NCBI GenBank assembly: GCA_902728285.1
Contig: CACVBU010001153.1
Span: 608,718 to 672,717 of the forward strand
Direction: 5' to 3'
From: Clytia hemisphaerica
Lineage: Eukaryota > Cnidaria > Hydrozoa > Leptothecata > Clytiidae
Length of the DNA: 64,000 bases
Position 1 is the first letter of the stretch. Each line of letters starts with the position of its first letter. Positions 55,101 through 64,000 of this stretch are shown here, in pieces. Both the position numbers and the translations under genes were made by a program. Below the pieces are notes generated by a model that made no database searches, was not told where the DNA came from, and was given only the letters and a program-made list of their open reading frames with translations.

Positions 55101-58100
55101 ATAGATGAAAGTAGAGCTCTGTAAGGAGGAAATCTGAAGACGTCTGAATGAATAATTTTCCATCCATAATCGTCCTGTTGAAAGTCCTCCATAGCATCCT
55201 CGTCGTTGACATTGTAGCGAGCGAAATCGTTGCGTAACACACGCATCTTAAAAATAATAATATTTGGTAGGTTATAAGAAGCAATAAGAATCATTGCGCA
55301 GCACACCAACATCTATAAGGTTGCCTGATTTGATAACTTAGAAACTCAGCGAAATCATTTAAGAAGTTGGTACAGAAATTTACAGGTTTGTCAAATATCT
55401 TACTGCATGAAGTGGTACCCGTAAAAAAGCCACTGCAGTGTTAAAAATTAACGTCTAACGGCGCTACATCATCAAAAGTATTCCAGGGAACGTAGATCTA
55501 GTGCTCTCGATGCATTTACAACGCTATTGAGTAGTGAGTAGTGGCACCATTAGGATACCACTTTTCAAAAAACTTAAGATCAAAGATTTTGCTTGGCCAG
55601 GATTGAGAAACTTGATAAAGGTCAGTGACTGTGTTATGTAGAGGGGCACTAAAACGACGTACCAATATGATGACAACAAATCCAATCAAAAGAAAAACAA
55701 GAACAATCGAATTGAGAATAGAAAGCCAGTGAATCTGAAAGGGAACATAATAATAACATCATACAATAGCTACTGTTTTGATTTTGAAAACTAGAGCATG
55801 ATACATTTTGAGATTTTTGAGCCGGTGGTTAAGCACGGTATATATAGAAGAACAATTAAAAAGCAACTTTGAAATGTACAAAATCTTTCTTTTTCACAAT
55901 GCAAAATCAAAAAAGTTAAAATCATTTGAAGAATGCTGAAAATTTAGATAAAAGGAAAGTTCTTTACCTCTAAAGACTTTGGGAAAAATCCATCAGCTTT
56001 ATTTTTCGTCAAACGGTCTTCAAATTTTACACTGAAATCAATAAGATAGTCACATCAAGATATTGAGCCTTTGAAAAACTTCCTTTAGAATTCAGTTCAA
56101 CATTAGTTACAATTAAGAAACAGCCTGTCCACAAATCAAAACCAGAAGTCAGATCAAAGTTTCAAAATACCTTATCAGCCCTTTTTACCCAGAAATAGCT
56201 TTGTTGTAATAAGAGCCTGCAAAAAAAGGTCAACACTAAATTAGGGTCGATGTAAAAAGGGCTGATAAAGTAGTTGATGAATAAAACATACTTGGTGGAT
56301 TTCCAGAAGGTACTATATGTGAATTCAACTTTCAAGGGAAATTCTGTGATGTCCTCCAAAAGGATTGGTTTATGACCCGTGGTCGTTGCATTTGCCGTGA
56401 TGATCTGAAAATGAAAATGTAATCTAGTGAATACTACATATGAGAGAAGATAGAGTCAATCACCATATTTCCCTAACACTCTGCCTGGAAGTGCTTGGGA
56501 TTCGAACACAGTCAATTACAGTGAAAGTCTGTGATCGAAACCGTCACACTACCAATCGCAGAATGTTAGTGAGACACAGTGATAACCTTATCCAGATGGT
56601 GAGTGAATGTAGTGAATACAGTTCCTCTGTTAAATGACTTCTGACAAAACACCATAGAACTGTTCCCAAACCAAAGACGATCGGGAGTGATTCCAACTCC
56701 TAAGTATGTCATTAGAGGCCAATTGCTGTAAGAGCTAGGGGTAAAACATTTACAAACTTTTACAAAATTTTGCACATTTTTCAAGTATAATTCTTATATC
56801 AGAATAACTTTGCTGACCGAAATAAAAATCTCTTACTGTCATTCATTACTGGGTGTTCTCTAAAGAGTAGATTAGTTAGTCAAACTTCAGCAAAGAATCT
56901 TCCTATTAGCCTTAAGCCTAGGAGACTGCTTTATCTGTTTCAGTGCAGGTGTTCAAATGTTTGAAGATTTAAGATATTTGTACCTTGTCATTATTGTATT
57001 CCAGATGGAAATTAAGATGTGTCCACAATCTCACTTTATGCTTGTGTGGCAAAAATCCACTTTCTTCAAGATGGCCAATGAACCCTCTCACCGGTAAGTC
57101 ATCTATGACAAAGAGTAGTATCATCATAATAATGTTATGTTAATGTTTTTACTGTTTGTTTGTCACTTTTCAAAAATGGAAAGGTAGGACAAAAAATCAA
57201 ACATAACACAACATCTATGAAATGATATTATATCCTTTCTCAAATTATCATTATACTATCACATATTATAATGCTGTTTGTCAAGGTAAATAGAAACATG
57301 AATTCAGACCAGAAAATGAAAACAAACCTATCACAAATTCAAAATAATATAAATCTTCAATTGCACTTCGTAGTTCTGTTACATCTTTTTGTGAGAGTTC
57401 AACAGTGCATAATCTTGAATTCTCAATGGATTCTAAAGACAGAAAACAAATCACTGCATAAAGGAAATAAAAAAAGGTTATCATAGGCAGCCAGAATGGG
57501 CATTATCTGTTAGCAATATCTTGAGTTTTAAGTCAAACCAATTCCCTCTCACATAGCATGAGTTGGCATAAAAATGAATCTTCAACATATCAAAGTTAAT
57601 CGCAATAATTACTATCCATTCTGGCATCATCTGAGACGACTATTCTGCAATTCATTTTCTCGCGAAAAAGAGAGAAAAAAAAGAAGAAAAACATATAGGC
57701 GGGCAAGTCAAGGCTGAAATTATAATCTGTCAATCAAAAGAAAAGTCATCTTTAAAAAAAACAAAACATTGCTTGCGAACACGAAAGTAACACACAGAAA
57801 GACAAACAAACAAAGTGACATACACCATACATATTATGGCTATTAAGATATAGATGAATAGGACCTCAACAGCCCCAGACAAGATTACTCCTGCCCCAGA
57901 CAGATACTCCTGCGCTCTTCAAAACGTAACAGAATAGCAACCTATTTTTTCAGCAAAAAGAATTCTATAATTCCATAATTCATTATCAAATAATAGAATG
58001 TGAAGATTCTGTAAAATATTTCAGAAAACTTACGTTTAAATTTGACATCGTACATTGCTTTTGCCATGCGGTCACCATCAAGGACTTCTCCGAGAGTCAA

Positions 58101-58424
58101 ACTTCTGTGTTCAACCTGAAATGCAGGAATACTAAATAAGTCAAACACAAAACTATTAGTAAAAATGTCAACAGAAAATTAAAACAGTTTAATCTATTTT
58201 TGTTTTGTTTTTTAATAAAGAATCAGTAAAGATGATTGTGAAAAATTATAAAAAAGTGGCAATTTTAGTAATTGTCAATCAACTTTGAAAAAACTAAATA
58301 AAATATAAAAAAAGACCTTATAAAAATAAAATACCTTATCAGGCCTGCAAACAGGCAGCGAGTAATAATGATATGTTTCATGTGGATTGAAGTACGGACC
58401 AACTTTATTGACAAACATGGGAAT
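43134..58424 (-). CDS. TM9SF1: transmembrane 9 superfamily member 1 (N-terminus missing)
   Basis: Exons (high to low): 58424-58335, 58115-58034, 57432-57328, 57102-56984, 56404-56292, 56031-55968, 55734-55663, 55246-55096, 54783-54708, 54114-54065, 53428-53336, 52205-52095, 51654-51543, 50566-50516, 49921-49730, 43335-43134. All are GT-AG with consistent phase, giving 560 residues plus stop. TM9 features: luminal [20 protein letters not shown] at the start, [39 protein letters not shown] before the first membrane segment, [48 protein letters not shown], and the C-terminus [10 protein letters not shown] (the KxD-type Golgi retention signal). The ending and HKRSNMSGF place it with TM9SF1 rather than TM9SF2, 3 or 4. 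These nine-spanning proteins work in Golgi/endosome sorting of membrane proteins. The signal-peptide exon (about 35-45 residues) was not found up to the window end. The last intron (43336-49729) contains a whole gene on the other strand. Confidence 0.93.
44085..44200 (+). mobile_element. 3' end of a LINE with (ATTAC)n tail
   Basis: Sequence ending ttttagaccttcttgaccaa, then ataaattttac and repeated attac units, resembles the 3' terminus of L2/CR1-type LINEs, which end in short microsatellites. AT-rich sequence upstream to about 43,800 may be its decayed 3' UTR. No RT is preserved here. Confidence 0.4.
44201..44410 (-). mobile_element. tRNA-derived SINE, family 1, full copy
   Basis: The minus strand begins taaggagcgatggccacttg and contains an A box (tggccacttggcgaattgg) and a perfect B box (ggttcgaatcc), the Pol III promoter of a tRNA-Leu-like head. 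The arms do not fold as a clean tRNA (mismatch in the T stem, weak acceptor). The body contains ggctggccgtggaccctgta and ends gggctatccatgtaaaatat. A 5'-truncated second copy is at 47,289-47,412. It lies in the last TM9SF1 intron, in host sense. Confidence 0.7.
44486..44493. promoter_or_regulatory. CRE-type octamer TGACGTCA upstream of the BAH-like gene
   Basis: Consensus bZIP site 206 bases before the ATG at 44699; a second half site (agtgacgtgg) follows at 44522. A promoter role is inferred from position. Confidence 0.4.
44699..48446 (+). CDS. nuclear protein with BAH-like domain, nested in TM9SF1 (6 exons)
   Basis: Exons 44699-44806, 45537-45737, 46081-46504, 47078-47206, 47656-47910, 48322-48446; GT-AG junctions, phases 0, 0, 1, 1, 1, total 413 residues. 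The N-terminus is basic ([13 protein letters not shown]), a likely nuclear signal. Residues about 40-135 ([49 protein letters not shown]) have the order and spacing of a bromo-adjacent-homology domain, which reads nucleosomes or protein partners. A Gln/Ser-rich linker follows (about 150-245), then a conserved-looking C-terminal region ([44 protein letters not shown]) that I cannot name; its CLHC is a lone CxxC. Exon 3 has an in-frame read-through to 46,686, but the AAG|gtgagt donor at 46504 fits exon 4 by phase. Function unknown; the BAH assignment is tentative, the gene structure firmer. Confidence 0.75.
45047..45510. mobile_element. MITE with subterminal TGTGATA repeats
   Basis: Ends aagcttagtttccactgtgt and its complement near 45,484-45,507 are inverted. 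The words gtgtgata / tatcacac occur at least ten times, clustered at both ends and in the middle. The centre holds a perfect palindrome (45201-45238) with 18-base arms gtgttcttggattgaaat. Non-coding; it fills most of intron 1 of the BAH-like gene. Confidence 0.75.
46790..46925 (+). repeat. SINE 3'-module fragment (matches 49,205-49,290 inverted)
   Basis: The stretch ggagcctttgggtcgcctcc and gactgcggtcgcagacttac is the complement of accacagtcggaggcgacct and aaggctcctctttcgataac at 49,240-49,285. It is the tail module of SINE family 2 without its tRNA head, in intron 3 of the BAH-like gene. Confidence 0.6.
47289..47412 (-). mobile_element. SINE family 1, 5'-truncated copy
   Basis: Gagtcgatattttatgtgga and gttccacggccagcc blocks match the tail of the SINE at 44,201-44,410 in the same orientation; the tRNA head is absent. 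In intron 4 of the BAH-like gene. Confidence 0.6.
48087..48240. mobile_element. second copy of the TAAGCTCTA MITE family
   Basis: Ctaagctctactagtttaga, cattgcattga, ggcaatgcattgact and cccactttaattc match the element at 12,062-12,300 in the same order. It lies in intron 5 of the BAH-like gene. Confidence 0.55.
49205..49690 (-). mobile_element. two tandem tRNA-derived SINEs, family 2
   Basis: On the minus strand two tRNA-like heads are visible: 49,685 downwards (agtgcaaaagtagagcattc, then gggttcagtccccgacc) and 49,495 downwards (aaagcgtaggtagagtatcc, then cgttcaatccccggcctgg). Each is followed by a shared body (acttcgtacttagtac, tgcctctctgc). Only the lower copy retains the tail (ggagccttcaggtcgcctcc). 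These are Pol III SINEs, not functional tRNAs. In the last TM9SF1 intron, host sense. Confidence 0.7.
50585..50960 (-). mobile_element. tRNA-like-headed SINE, family 3
   Basis: The minus strand starts gtcagtggttacaaacacat and has a B-box-like cgagttcgatac after ggcgggagg-type sequence, then about 300 bases of unique body ending in gagggctcatatctatct. Head weaker than the other SINEs. In a TM9SF1 intron, host sense. Confidence 0.5.
50975..51175 (+). repeat. intronic repeat, inverted partner at 55,400-55,610
   Basis: Blocks tttgatgatgtag, gtaaatgcatcgagagc, gctagatctac, ttaatttttaacattgcaat and gggtaccactt recur in reverse complement at 55,400-55,610. The two copies sit in different TM9SF1 introns about 4.4 kb apart. 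No coding content. Confidence 0.7.
52263..52589. mobile_element. element with seven spaced GGATATCCAGGGGG words and inverted ends
   Basis: Terminal inverted repeats gggcttttccagaaa and its complement. Inside, GGATATCCAGGGGG or a close variant begins at 52307, 52343, 52377, 52415, 52448, 52482 and 52513, that is every 31-39 bases, with spacers unrelated to each other. The flanks of the array read gttgaggatat and atatcctcaac, also inverted. No coding capacity. The truncated element at 19,517 is a relative. In a TM9SF1 intron. Confidence 0.75.
53025..53273 (-). mobile_element. tRNA-derived SINE, family 4
   Basis: The minus strand starts tgccgggccaggtagctcag, with A box (tagctcagtgattagagc) and B box (ggttcgatccc). 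The anticodon arm does not pair properly and the acceptor lacks its partner, so it is a SINE head, not a tRNA gene. A body of about 160 bases follows, with a hairpin-like cttagattgggtaatctgatctaag. In a TM9SF1 intron, host sense. Confidence 0.7.
55400..55610 (-). repeat. intronic repeat, inverted partner of 50,975-51,175
   Basis: Reverse-complement copy with about 15% mismatch by eye; see the partner. Together they could pair in TM9SF1 pre-mRNA, bringing several exons into a loop. Confidence 0.7.
56445..56585 (-). mobile_element. tRNA-like SINE head, family 5
   Basis: The minus strand reads gcgattggtagtgtgacggt with a later tgtgttcgaatcccaagcac: A-box-like and clean B-box sequences about 50 bases apart. 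A tail cagagtgttagggaaatat follows. Short, perhaps truncated. In a TM9SF1 intron, host sense. Confidence 0.55.
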
Positions 58425-59225
58425 CTGAAAAAAAATATTTGACGAATCAGAAGTCACAATCTTATCTTTGTGGAATTGTTTAGTGTTTCTGGCAATTTAA
58501 AAAAGTTTTTCTATCTTCATGTTGAAAAATCTCAATATAGGATTTTTAAAGGGGGTGCAAATTGACAATCTTACACTCATTGGATGTGGAATAGAAAAAA
58601 GTCTGGAACATCTTTCTAACAAGGTATTAACTTTTAATCATATCTTTTTCCCCTCAGTAGCAGTTTTTGATTAAGTATCTTATGGATTCCAACTTTTTGG
58701 AACAGACTCTTTATTTTATTTCAATACCTTACAACTGTTTCAAACGTCATTCCAACAAAGCTATATTTTGATTTGTACAGAAATTTTGGCTGCTCAAATC
58801 AAAACAACAAAATGGTCAACCTCAATCAATTAAAATGTTTATTATTTAAGGCAAAATGAACATCTCAAGTTAGCAGGTCTGAAAAACCATTGCAAATCCA
58901 GGGATCTGGGCATGCCTACTGTAAGATGAAAGACTATAAACCAATTTTTATATTTTCAGGGATCTTCATTTCAGAGGAAATTCCATTTAAAATCTGATAT
59001 AATTGAAGAATTATTTATTGCTGGTGCGGGGTAAGCAGACCATTCTTTAGAAAGGTGATTTTTTGTGTTTTGAAAATGAAATAACTTAGGAAATACTTAA
59101 CCAATTTTAATAAATGACCCCTCATTTTGCTCACAAACATAATGACTTTCAAATAAAATTAGTTTGGTTTGGAAAAATTGAGGGGGGGAATCTTGCCCTG
59201 TCCACCTTTAGCATTCTTCTACAGT
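58425..59225. other. upstream of the first visible TM9SF1 exon; no exon seen
   Basis: I searched the minus strand here for a signal-peptide exon ending in phase 0 before IPMFVNKVG and found none with a hydrophobic N-terminus. The sequence is AT-rich and holds the ...attgagggggggaatcttgcc block at 59,180, perhaps an element end. Confidence 0.4.
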
Positions 59226-59425
59226 TAGTCACACTAGCACCCAGCCAAAATGCGTATCAAAGATTAATGCTGTGATGTGTGAAAGCGCTTTATCATTTAC
59301 TTGACTCGCAAGCAAAAAAATGCGCCCAAAAACTTCTAAGGGATTCATGAAAAAATAACCAAGCGCTTTTTAATGAAATTAATATTTTCAAAAACTATGA
59401 GAAATTGCCTAAAATTTGAGCCATA
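59226..59425 (+). repeat. dispersed repeat, copy 2 (copy 1 at 39,901-40,110)
   Basis: Same-orientation match to 39,901-40,110 over the whole length with small indels. Confidence 0.65.
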
Positions 59426-59856
59426 GATGAAAAAAATTGAGCCAAGCCAACCTTGAAAACTAATTTGAAGATCAACTTCCCAAGAAAAAGATCTACAGGG
59501 GAGACGGAACCCACCTAGATCTGCACACTGCGGGATAGGCTATTTCCCGGAAATTTTTGCTGGACCTCAAACACCGAGCCATTTATAATTATATACCGTG
59601 CGGAATCATTTTTACTTTAGCGTATAAACAAGGCCTTTAAAAATCGAAGTGAATACCGTGGTCTCGGGAATATAATGACAAAATTTGGTTGATATTCTGG
59701 CTGCTGCACGTTTGCAATCGGTCATTTATTGTCTCATTTTAAGCTTTCAAGTTTTAATTAATTGTCTTGGAAGCTTGAACTCGATTCAGGTAACTCTCAT
59801 CCTTGTTGTTGCAAATACATTCTGTAGATGACTGATGTTGAAAAACCTGCTTTTTA

Positions 59857-62800
59857 TTATTATTATTATTATTATTATAATGTAACAAAGTTCTAGGCGC
59901 ACGAGGGCCTCTGGAACTGATCGTGATTATACGTATTTTACAATTGTCTTGTGTTGAATCTTTTCGGGTGTTTACTCCATGCAGTGTTGAGTCTTTCTTT
60001 GAAGACTTTGATTGTCTTTGCCTCAGCGACATCTTTTGGCAATTTATTCCAGGTTGGTATAGTTCGATAAAAGAAGGAATTCGTTTGTACACCACGGAGT
60101 CCATCGCTTCCAAAGTTTGGAATCATCTCAAAGTTGTGCCTTCTGTTTGGTCGCGTTCGACGGGCTATCTTGTTTGGGATGGTATCTTTTTCGTAATAGT
60201 TTGATGTGCTTGTAAAGTTGGACCATGTCACAAAAGTGTCTTCTAAACTCGAGCGTAGGAAGATCTAATTCACGCAGTCGTTCTTCATAAGACATATTAC
60301 GACATTTTTGAACAAGTTTTGTTGCCCGTCTTTGTACTCCTTCAATCAGATTTACGTGTTTACGTAGAAACGGAGACCATACTGACTGAGCGTACTCCAG
60401 ATGCGGGCGAACAAACGCACAATACAATGTTTTAAATGTACTTGTACTCATATTTACAAATCCTCGATTGATTATGCCAAGTATCGCGTTTGCTTTTTTG
60501 ACTTGCTTTGCAATGTGTTCTTCAAATGTAAGTTCTGAGTCAATGAGGATTCCAAGATCTTTTTCTTCAAAGACGTGTTCCAATTGGCGTCCATCTAGGG
60601 AATATGGATGAGCATGTTTGATGTTTCCAAACTTTCCTAGCGTCAGAACGTGACACTTTTCAGGATGGAATAGTAATAGCCAGTCTTTCGACCATTCTAC
60701 AAGTGTGTCTATATCATTCTGAAGGGAAACAGAGTCTTCGACGCAATTGACTTCTTTGAAGATTTTGGTATCATCAGCAAACAGTAGGATCCATGAGATG
60801 ACCTTTTCAGGAAGATCATTGATGTATAGCACGAACAGTATTGGTCCCAGTACACTACCCTGTGGAATACCACTCACTACAGGGTCTGTAGTCGAGAAGG
60901 ACTGGTTCACTTTTACTGATTGAGTTCGACCTGTTAGAAATGACGTTATCCATTTTAAGATTGAACCGTTGATGCCATATGCTGATAGTTTCTTGCATAG
61001 TCGACGGTGGGGTACAGTGTCGAAAGCCTTCGCAAAATCGAAGTAGACACTATCAACAACGTTTCCTTTAGAGATGCTCTCATAACATTTATCCAGATAG
61101 TACAAAAGCTGTGTCACGGTTGAATGGTTGTTAATGAAGCCATATTGTTTGTTCGATAAAAGATTATGATCAGAAAGGTGCTTCATGATGTGTTTCCTCA
61201 GTATTGATTCCATTAATTTGCACACTACCGATGTCAAACTAACAGGTCGATAATTGACTGCCAAATTCTGAGGTCCCTTGTTTTTGTAGATAGGGTGTGA
61301 CATGTGCCACCTTCCAATCTTGTGGTAATGAGCCTTCAACTAAAGATTTGTTCATGATTACAGCCAAGGGTAGAGACAGATAGTCAGATAATTCCGCTAG
61401 TATCCTAGGGTGTATTTCGTCTGGACCGAATGACTTATTATGGTTGAGCTCTTTCAATTGATTCTGTACCATCTCCTCAGAGATATGAATATCTCCGATG
61501 GATGAGTCAGTTCTCTTTTCAAATGCAGGAAGCTCACCTACTGCTTCTTTTGTGAATACACTGCAGAACTGTCGTTGAAGTATATTAGCTTTTTCGTGAT
61601 CTTCATGCTTTAACGAGGTTTTGACATTTGGTGATTCAAGTAGTGATGAAACTGTACTAGAAGATTTCATCTTGTTACGCACATGTGACCAGAAGATCTT
61701 CGGTTTGGTCTTTGCGTTATCACAAATTCTTTGTTCGTAGTTCCTGTGAGCTTGTCTCATCAATTTGCTCACTCTGTTTTCTTACAGGGGTTGTATTTTG
61801 CTCGATTGTATTCTTTTTCTTCGGGCGATGATTTCATCCATTTCCGATGGAGGCGTCTCTTCTCTGCTATTTCTTTCCGAAGTTGAACTCCAATAGGTAT
61901 TTTTACCTTTCTTCTTCCAGTTTTGACCACCGATGATCTTTATGGGGTACAAAACGGTTTCGTATATCCAAAAATCTTCTTTCGGAAAAGCTGCCAAAGC
62001 TCCTCGGTTTGACTTAGAATTAGCCATCTCTCCGGGAATTGCTTGTACCAATCATCAGAGGTTGAGATCTTGTTTCATTGCTTCAAAGTCTGCGTCCTCG
62101 TACTTGTATCTTTCTGATATTAGGTTTCAATACAGCATCACATTTGATACTGAAGGTCAAGCAACTATGATCGCTTAAACACAAAGGACTGAGATACTCT
62201 AGACATAGAGCTTGGTTAGCTTCACCTGTTAGAATGAGGATCGACTAAAGATGGATCGTCAGTCCCACGGCATCTGGTTGGTTCTTCTACACTTTTGGTG
62301 GAGAAAGGAGTCGCGAAGGCATCAAGAAATCTTTCTTCTTTCTTTTTTTCCTACTTCCTCGAGATGTGGCGTCGTCCAATTTTTTCCAATTGATTGTTGG
62401 GAAGTTAAAGTCCCCGACAAAGCATTTATGAGAGTATTTGTTGTTTATGCGATATCTTTGATTAGATGATTCAACTTGTTGTTATTTTCAGCTGACGTTC
62501 ATTGTTCGTAGGGGAGCGATAGATACAGGAGAAGACCAGGAGATCGTTTCCGGATAGAACGAATTTCGATTGTAGATACTTCATTGAAATTGACTTGGTT
62601 CATTGATTGGTTGACATCGGTGACCAAATGTTTGATCGATGAATGAGCAAGAATAATTATCCCGCGACCGATGCCAGTGTGGTCATGTTCGTATGACTGA
62701 CACATTTATAATGTTTAAGCTCGTGTTCGTGTAGCTCTCTCAGTCCACCGTGCTTTGTTTCACCTCACATATCCCAATGATGTGGGGGATGATGTTTCTC

Positions 62801-63230
62801 TACATCAAGCAACAGTTGTCGCTTCTTCTCAGGTGTTAGCGTGTCGGCGTTGCAATAAAAGATCCTGATTTCGTTGATCTTTATTTCAACATCATCTACT
62901 TGATTTACGTTATGGTTTTCTTGAATTATTGTTCTCCGATTGTTTTCGTTTGAGTAAGATTCTTGGCGAATACTACATTCTTCGTGTCTGTCTTCTTTGT
63001 TTGGGATCTGATTTTGACCTTGATGATGTCGAATCCGTTTTTTGAGTCCCCTCGAACTCTCCATTTATAGATATCAGAGTTATCATTCTCATTTCTAGTT
63101 TTCGCTTTGAACGATAGTTCCCTTACGTTCTTTCTTTCATCTGGTGTTAGATCTTCAGTTATACTCGTTGTCTTGTATTTTTGGATGCCCTTGAGAGAAG
63201 GAAGGTTTTTGGCTTTTGTCTGCGTCTTTT
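59857..63230 (-). mobile_element. near full-length APE-type non-LTR retrotransposon (LINE), degraded
   Basis: In order on the minus strand: a basic pre-endonuclease segment (LTPDERKNVRELSFKAKTRN, about 63,150); the start of an AP-endonuclease (IRIFYCNADTLTPEKKRQLL, 62,860) and, in shifted frames, HIIGICEVK, FSCIYRSPTNNE, GDFNFPTINW and SDHSCLTF pieces down to 62,130; then reverse transcriptase (61,772-60,128); then a C-terminal domain in another frame (SFFYRTIPTWNKLPKDVAEA, 60,231-59,938). A (TAA)n run at 59,857-59,880 probably marks the 3' end. The domain order is that of the Jockey/CR1/L2 assemblage. At least four frameshifts or stops separate the parts, so it is not active. Confidence 0.88.
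60128..61772 (-). pseudogene. LINE reverse transcriptase, frameshifted
   Basis: Two overlapping frames, 61772-61239 and 61339-60128, join across one frameshift near 61,290-61,330 (GSLPQDWKVAHVTP continuing as IYKNKGPQNLAVNYRPVSLT). Conserved RT blocks are intact: FDFAKAFDTVPHRRL (motif A), SGIPQGSVLGPILFVLYIND (B), LLFADDTKIF (C, catalytic FADD), HPEKCHVLTLG (D). A second frameshift at about 60,200 separates the C-terminal SFFYRTIPTWN part. A coding RT of this kind copies its RNA at the target site; this copy cannot express it whole. Confidence 0.88.
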
Positions 63231-63790
63231 CCTTAGGGGAGCCGTTCATATTCATTTGACAACGCAAAACGTCAAATTGACGTTATGAGGGGTGGGGGGT
63301 TTTCAAAAGTTAGGTTTGACGTTATAAGAAATCAAAGGTATACCTTTTTGAGAAAATTGCGAATATTTGTTTTAACTTCAACCACATACTTTTTAAGCTG
63401 TCGAAAATATATTTGTGTATGAATTATATACATGAAAATTTGCTTGCATAATCCCATTGGTGGTTTGCGCTATGATATCATTATATACATCGTATTTTCA
63501 TTGTTTGCGCAATCGAGCGAACCACATGGCACAAGTGGGCAAAGAAGGTGGTACGCCTAAAGCACGGCACGGACCTAGCATCAAGTGGAGCTTTCATTTT
63601 CTTTTTAAATAAAAGTCATTAGTTAAAAGAACACATACACGCACGGGCACAAGCAAGTATATACGGACTTTGCGAGGGGAAAACCATTGATGAAAAAATG
63701 GTGACAACTTTTGGTATACATCGCTTGACAGAGGATAACGTCAATTTGACGTTATGCGTTGTCAAATGAATATGGGCGGGTCCCCTTATG
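63226..63790. mobile_element. 565-bp element with ~60-bp inverted ends (AACGTCAAATTGACGTT)
   Basis: The left arm (taggggagccgttcatattc, then atttgacaacgcaaaacg and tcaaattgacgttat) and right arm (ataacgtcaatttgacgtta, then tgcgttgtcaaatgaatatg and ggtccccttat) are inverted with a few mismatches. Each arm holds the palindrome AACGTCAATTTGACGTT or close. The left arm abuts the 5' end of the LINE, whose first open frame runs into it. No coding content. Confidence 0.75.
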
Positions 63791-64000
63791 GAAAGTTTTT
63801 TTTTTTAGCTTTTCTATTGATCAAAATCCCCTAAAATCTTAAAATGTTCTTTCTATTCATGATATTGTACAACCCTGAAAATTTTTTGCCCAAAAAACAT
63901 CGCTATTAAAAGTTAGCTAGCAGCTCTGAAACCCACTTTCCCTAACTTGCAGGCAACTACGCGTTTGTTTACCAGCCAGGCAATTTTATACACAACGGTG
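63783..64000 (+). repeat. dispersed repeat, copy 2 (copy 1 at 38,821-39,043)
   Basis: Same-orientation match to 38,821-39,043, cut by the window edge. Confidence 0.65.

Overview
This is nuclear DNA of an animal, most likely an AT-rich invertebrate genome; I cannot name the species. Two genes rebuilt here from GT-AG exons are of animal type: a DDX21/DDX50-type RNA helicase with a GUCT domain, and the Golgi/endosome nine-spanner TM9SF1. The rest is dense in inverted-repeat transposons, tRNA-derived SINEs and an APE-type LINE, as in many invertebrate genomes.

Layout. 1-163 (-): first exon of a zinc-dependent medium-chain alcohol dehydrogenase running off the left edge. 164-12,500: no host gene seen, but at least eight small inverted-repeat elements and a dead LINE fragment. 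12,517-13,293 (+): an intronless membrane-anchored RING-H2 protein. 15.0-17.2 kb: a 30-bp minisatellite interrupted by a hAT-like element. 18,085-41,273 (-): the DDX21-like helicase, 19 exons and 664 residues. Its last intron holds two intronless, divergently transcribed, paralogous four-TM genes sharing a TATA/CRE-containing intergenic region. Another intron holds a 3.1-kb near-perfect palindrome flanked by TTAA. 43,134-58,424 (-): TM9SF1, 16 coding exons (560 residues seen, signal-peptide exon not found). Its last intron contains, on the opposite strand, a six-exon gene (44,699-48,446) with a BAH-like domain. 59.86-63.2 kb (-): a near full-length but frameshifted LINE. 63.2-63.8 kb: an inverted-repeat element.

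How the parts relate. The helicase is predicted nucleolar (rRNA and RNP remodelling), TM9SF1 endomembrane, the BAH-like protein nuclear, and the RING protein a membrane E3 ligase. Nothing suggests one pathway; the notable relation is physical, with nested genes inside introns of both large minus-strand genes.

Most unusual content: (i) short elements made of a repeated G/C-rich word separated by unrelated AT-rich spacers and bounded by inverted ends (52.3, 36.0 and 19.5 kb, with looser relatives at 4.0, 7.1 and 41.7 kb); (ii) the giant intronic palindrome; (iii) an excess of the octamer TGACGTCA in repeats and two promoters; (iv) a possible mitochondrial-targeted alternative first exon for the helicase. 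All exon structures were deduced by eye from splice sites, phase continuity and protein family knowledge; no search was run.
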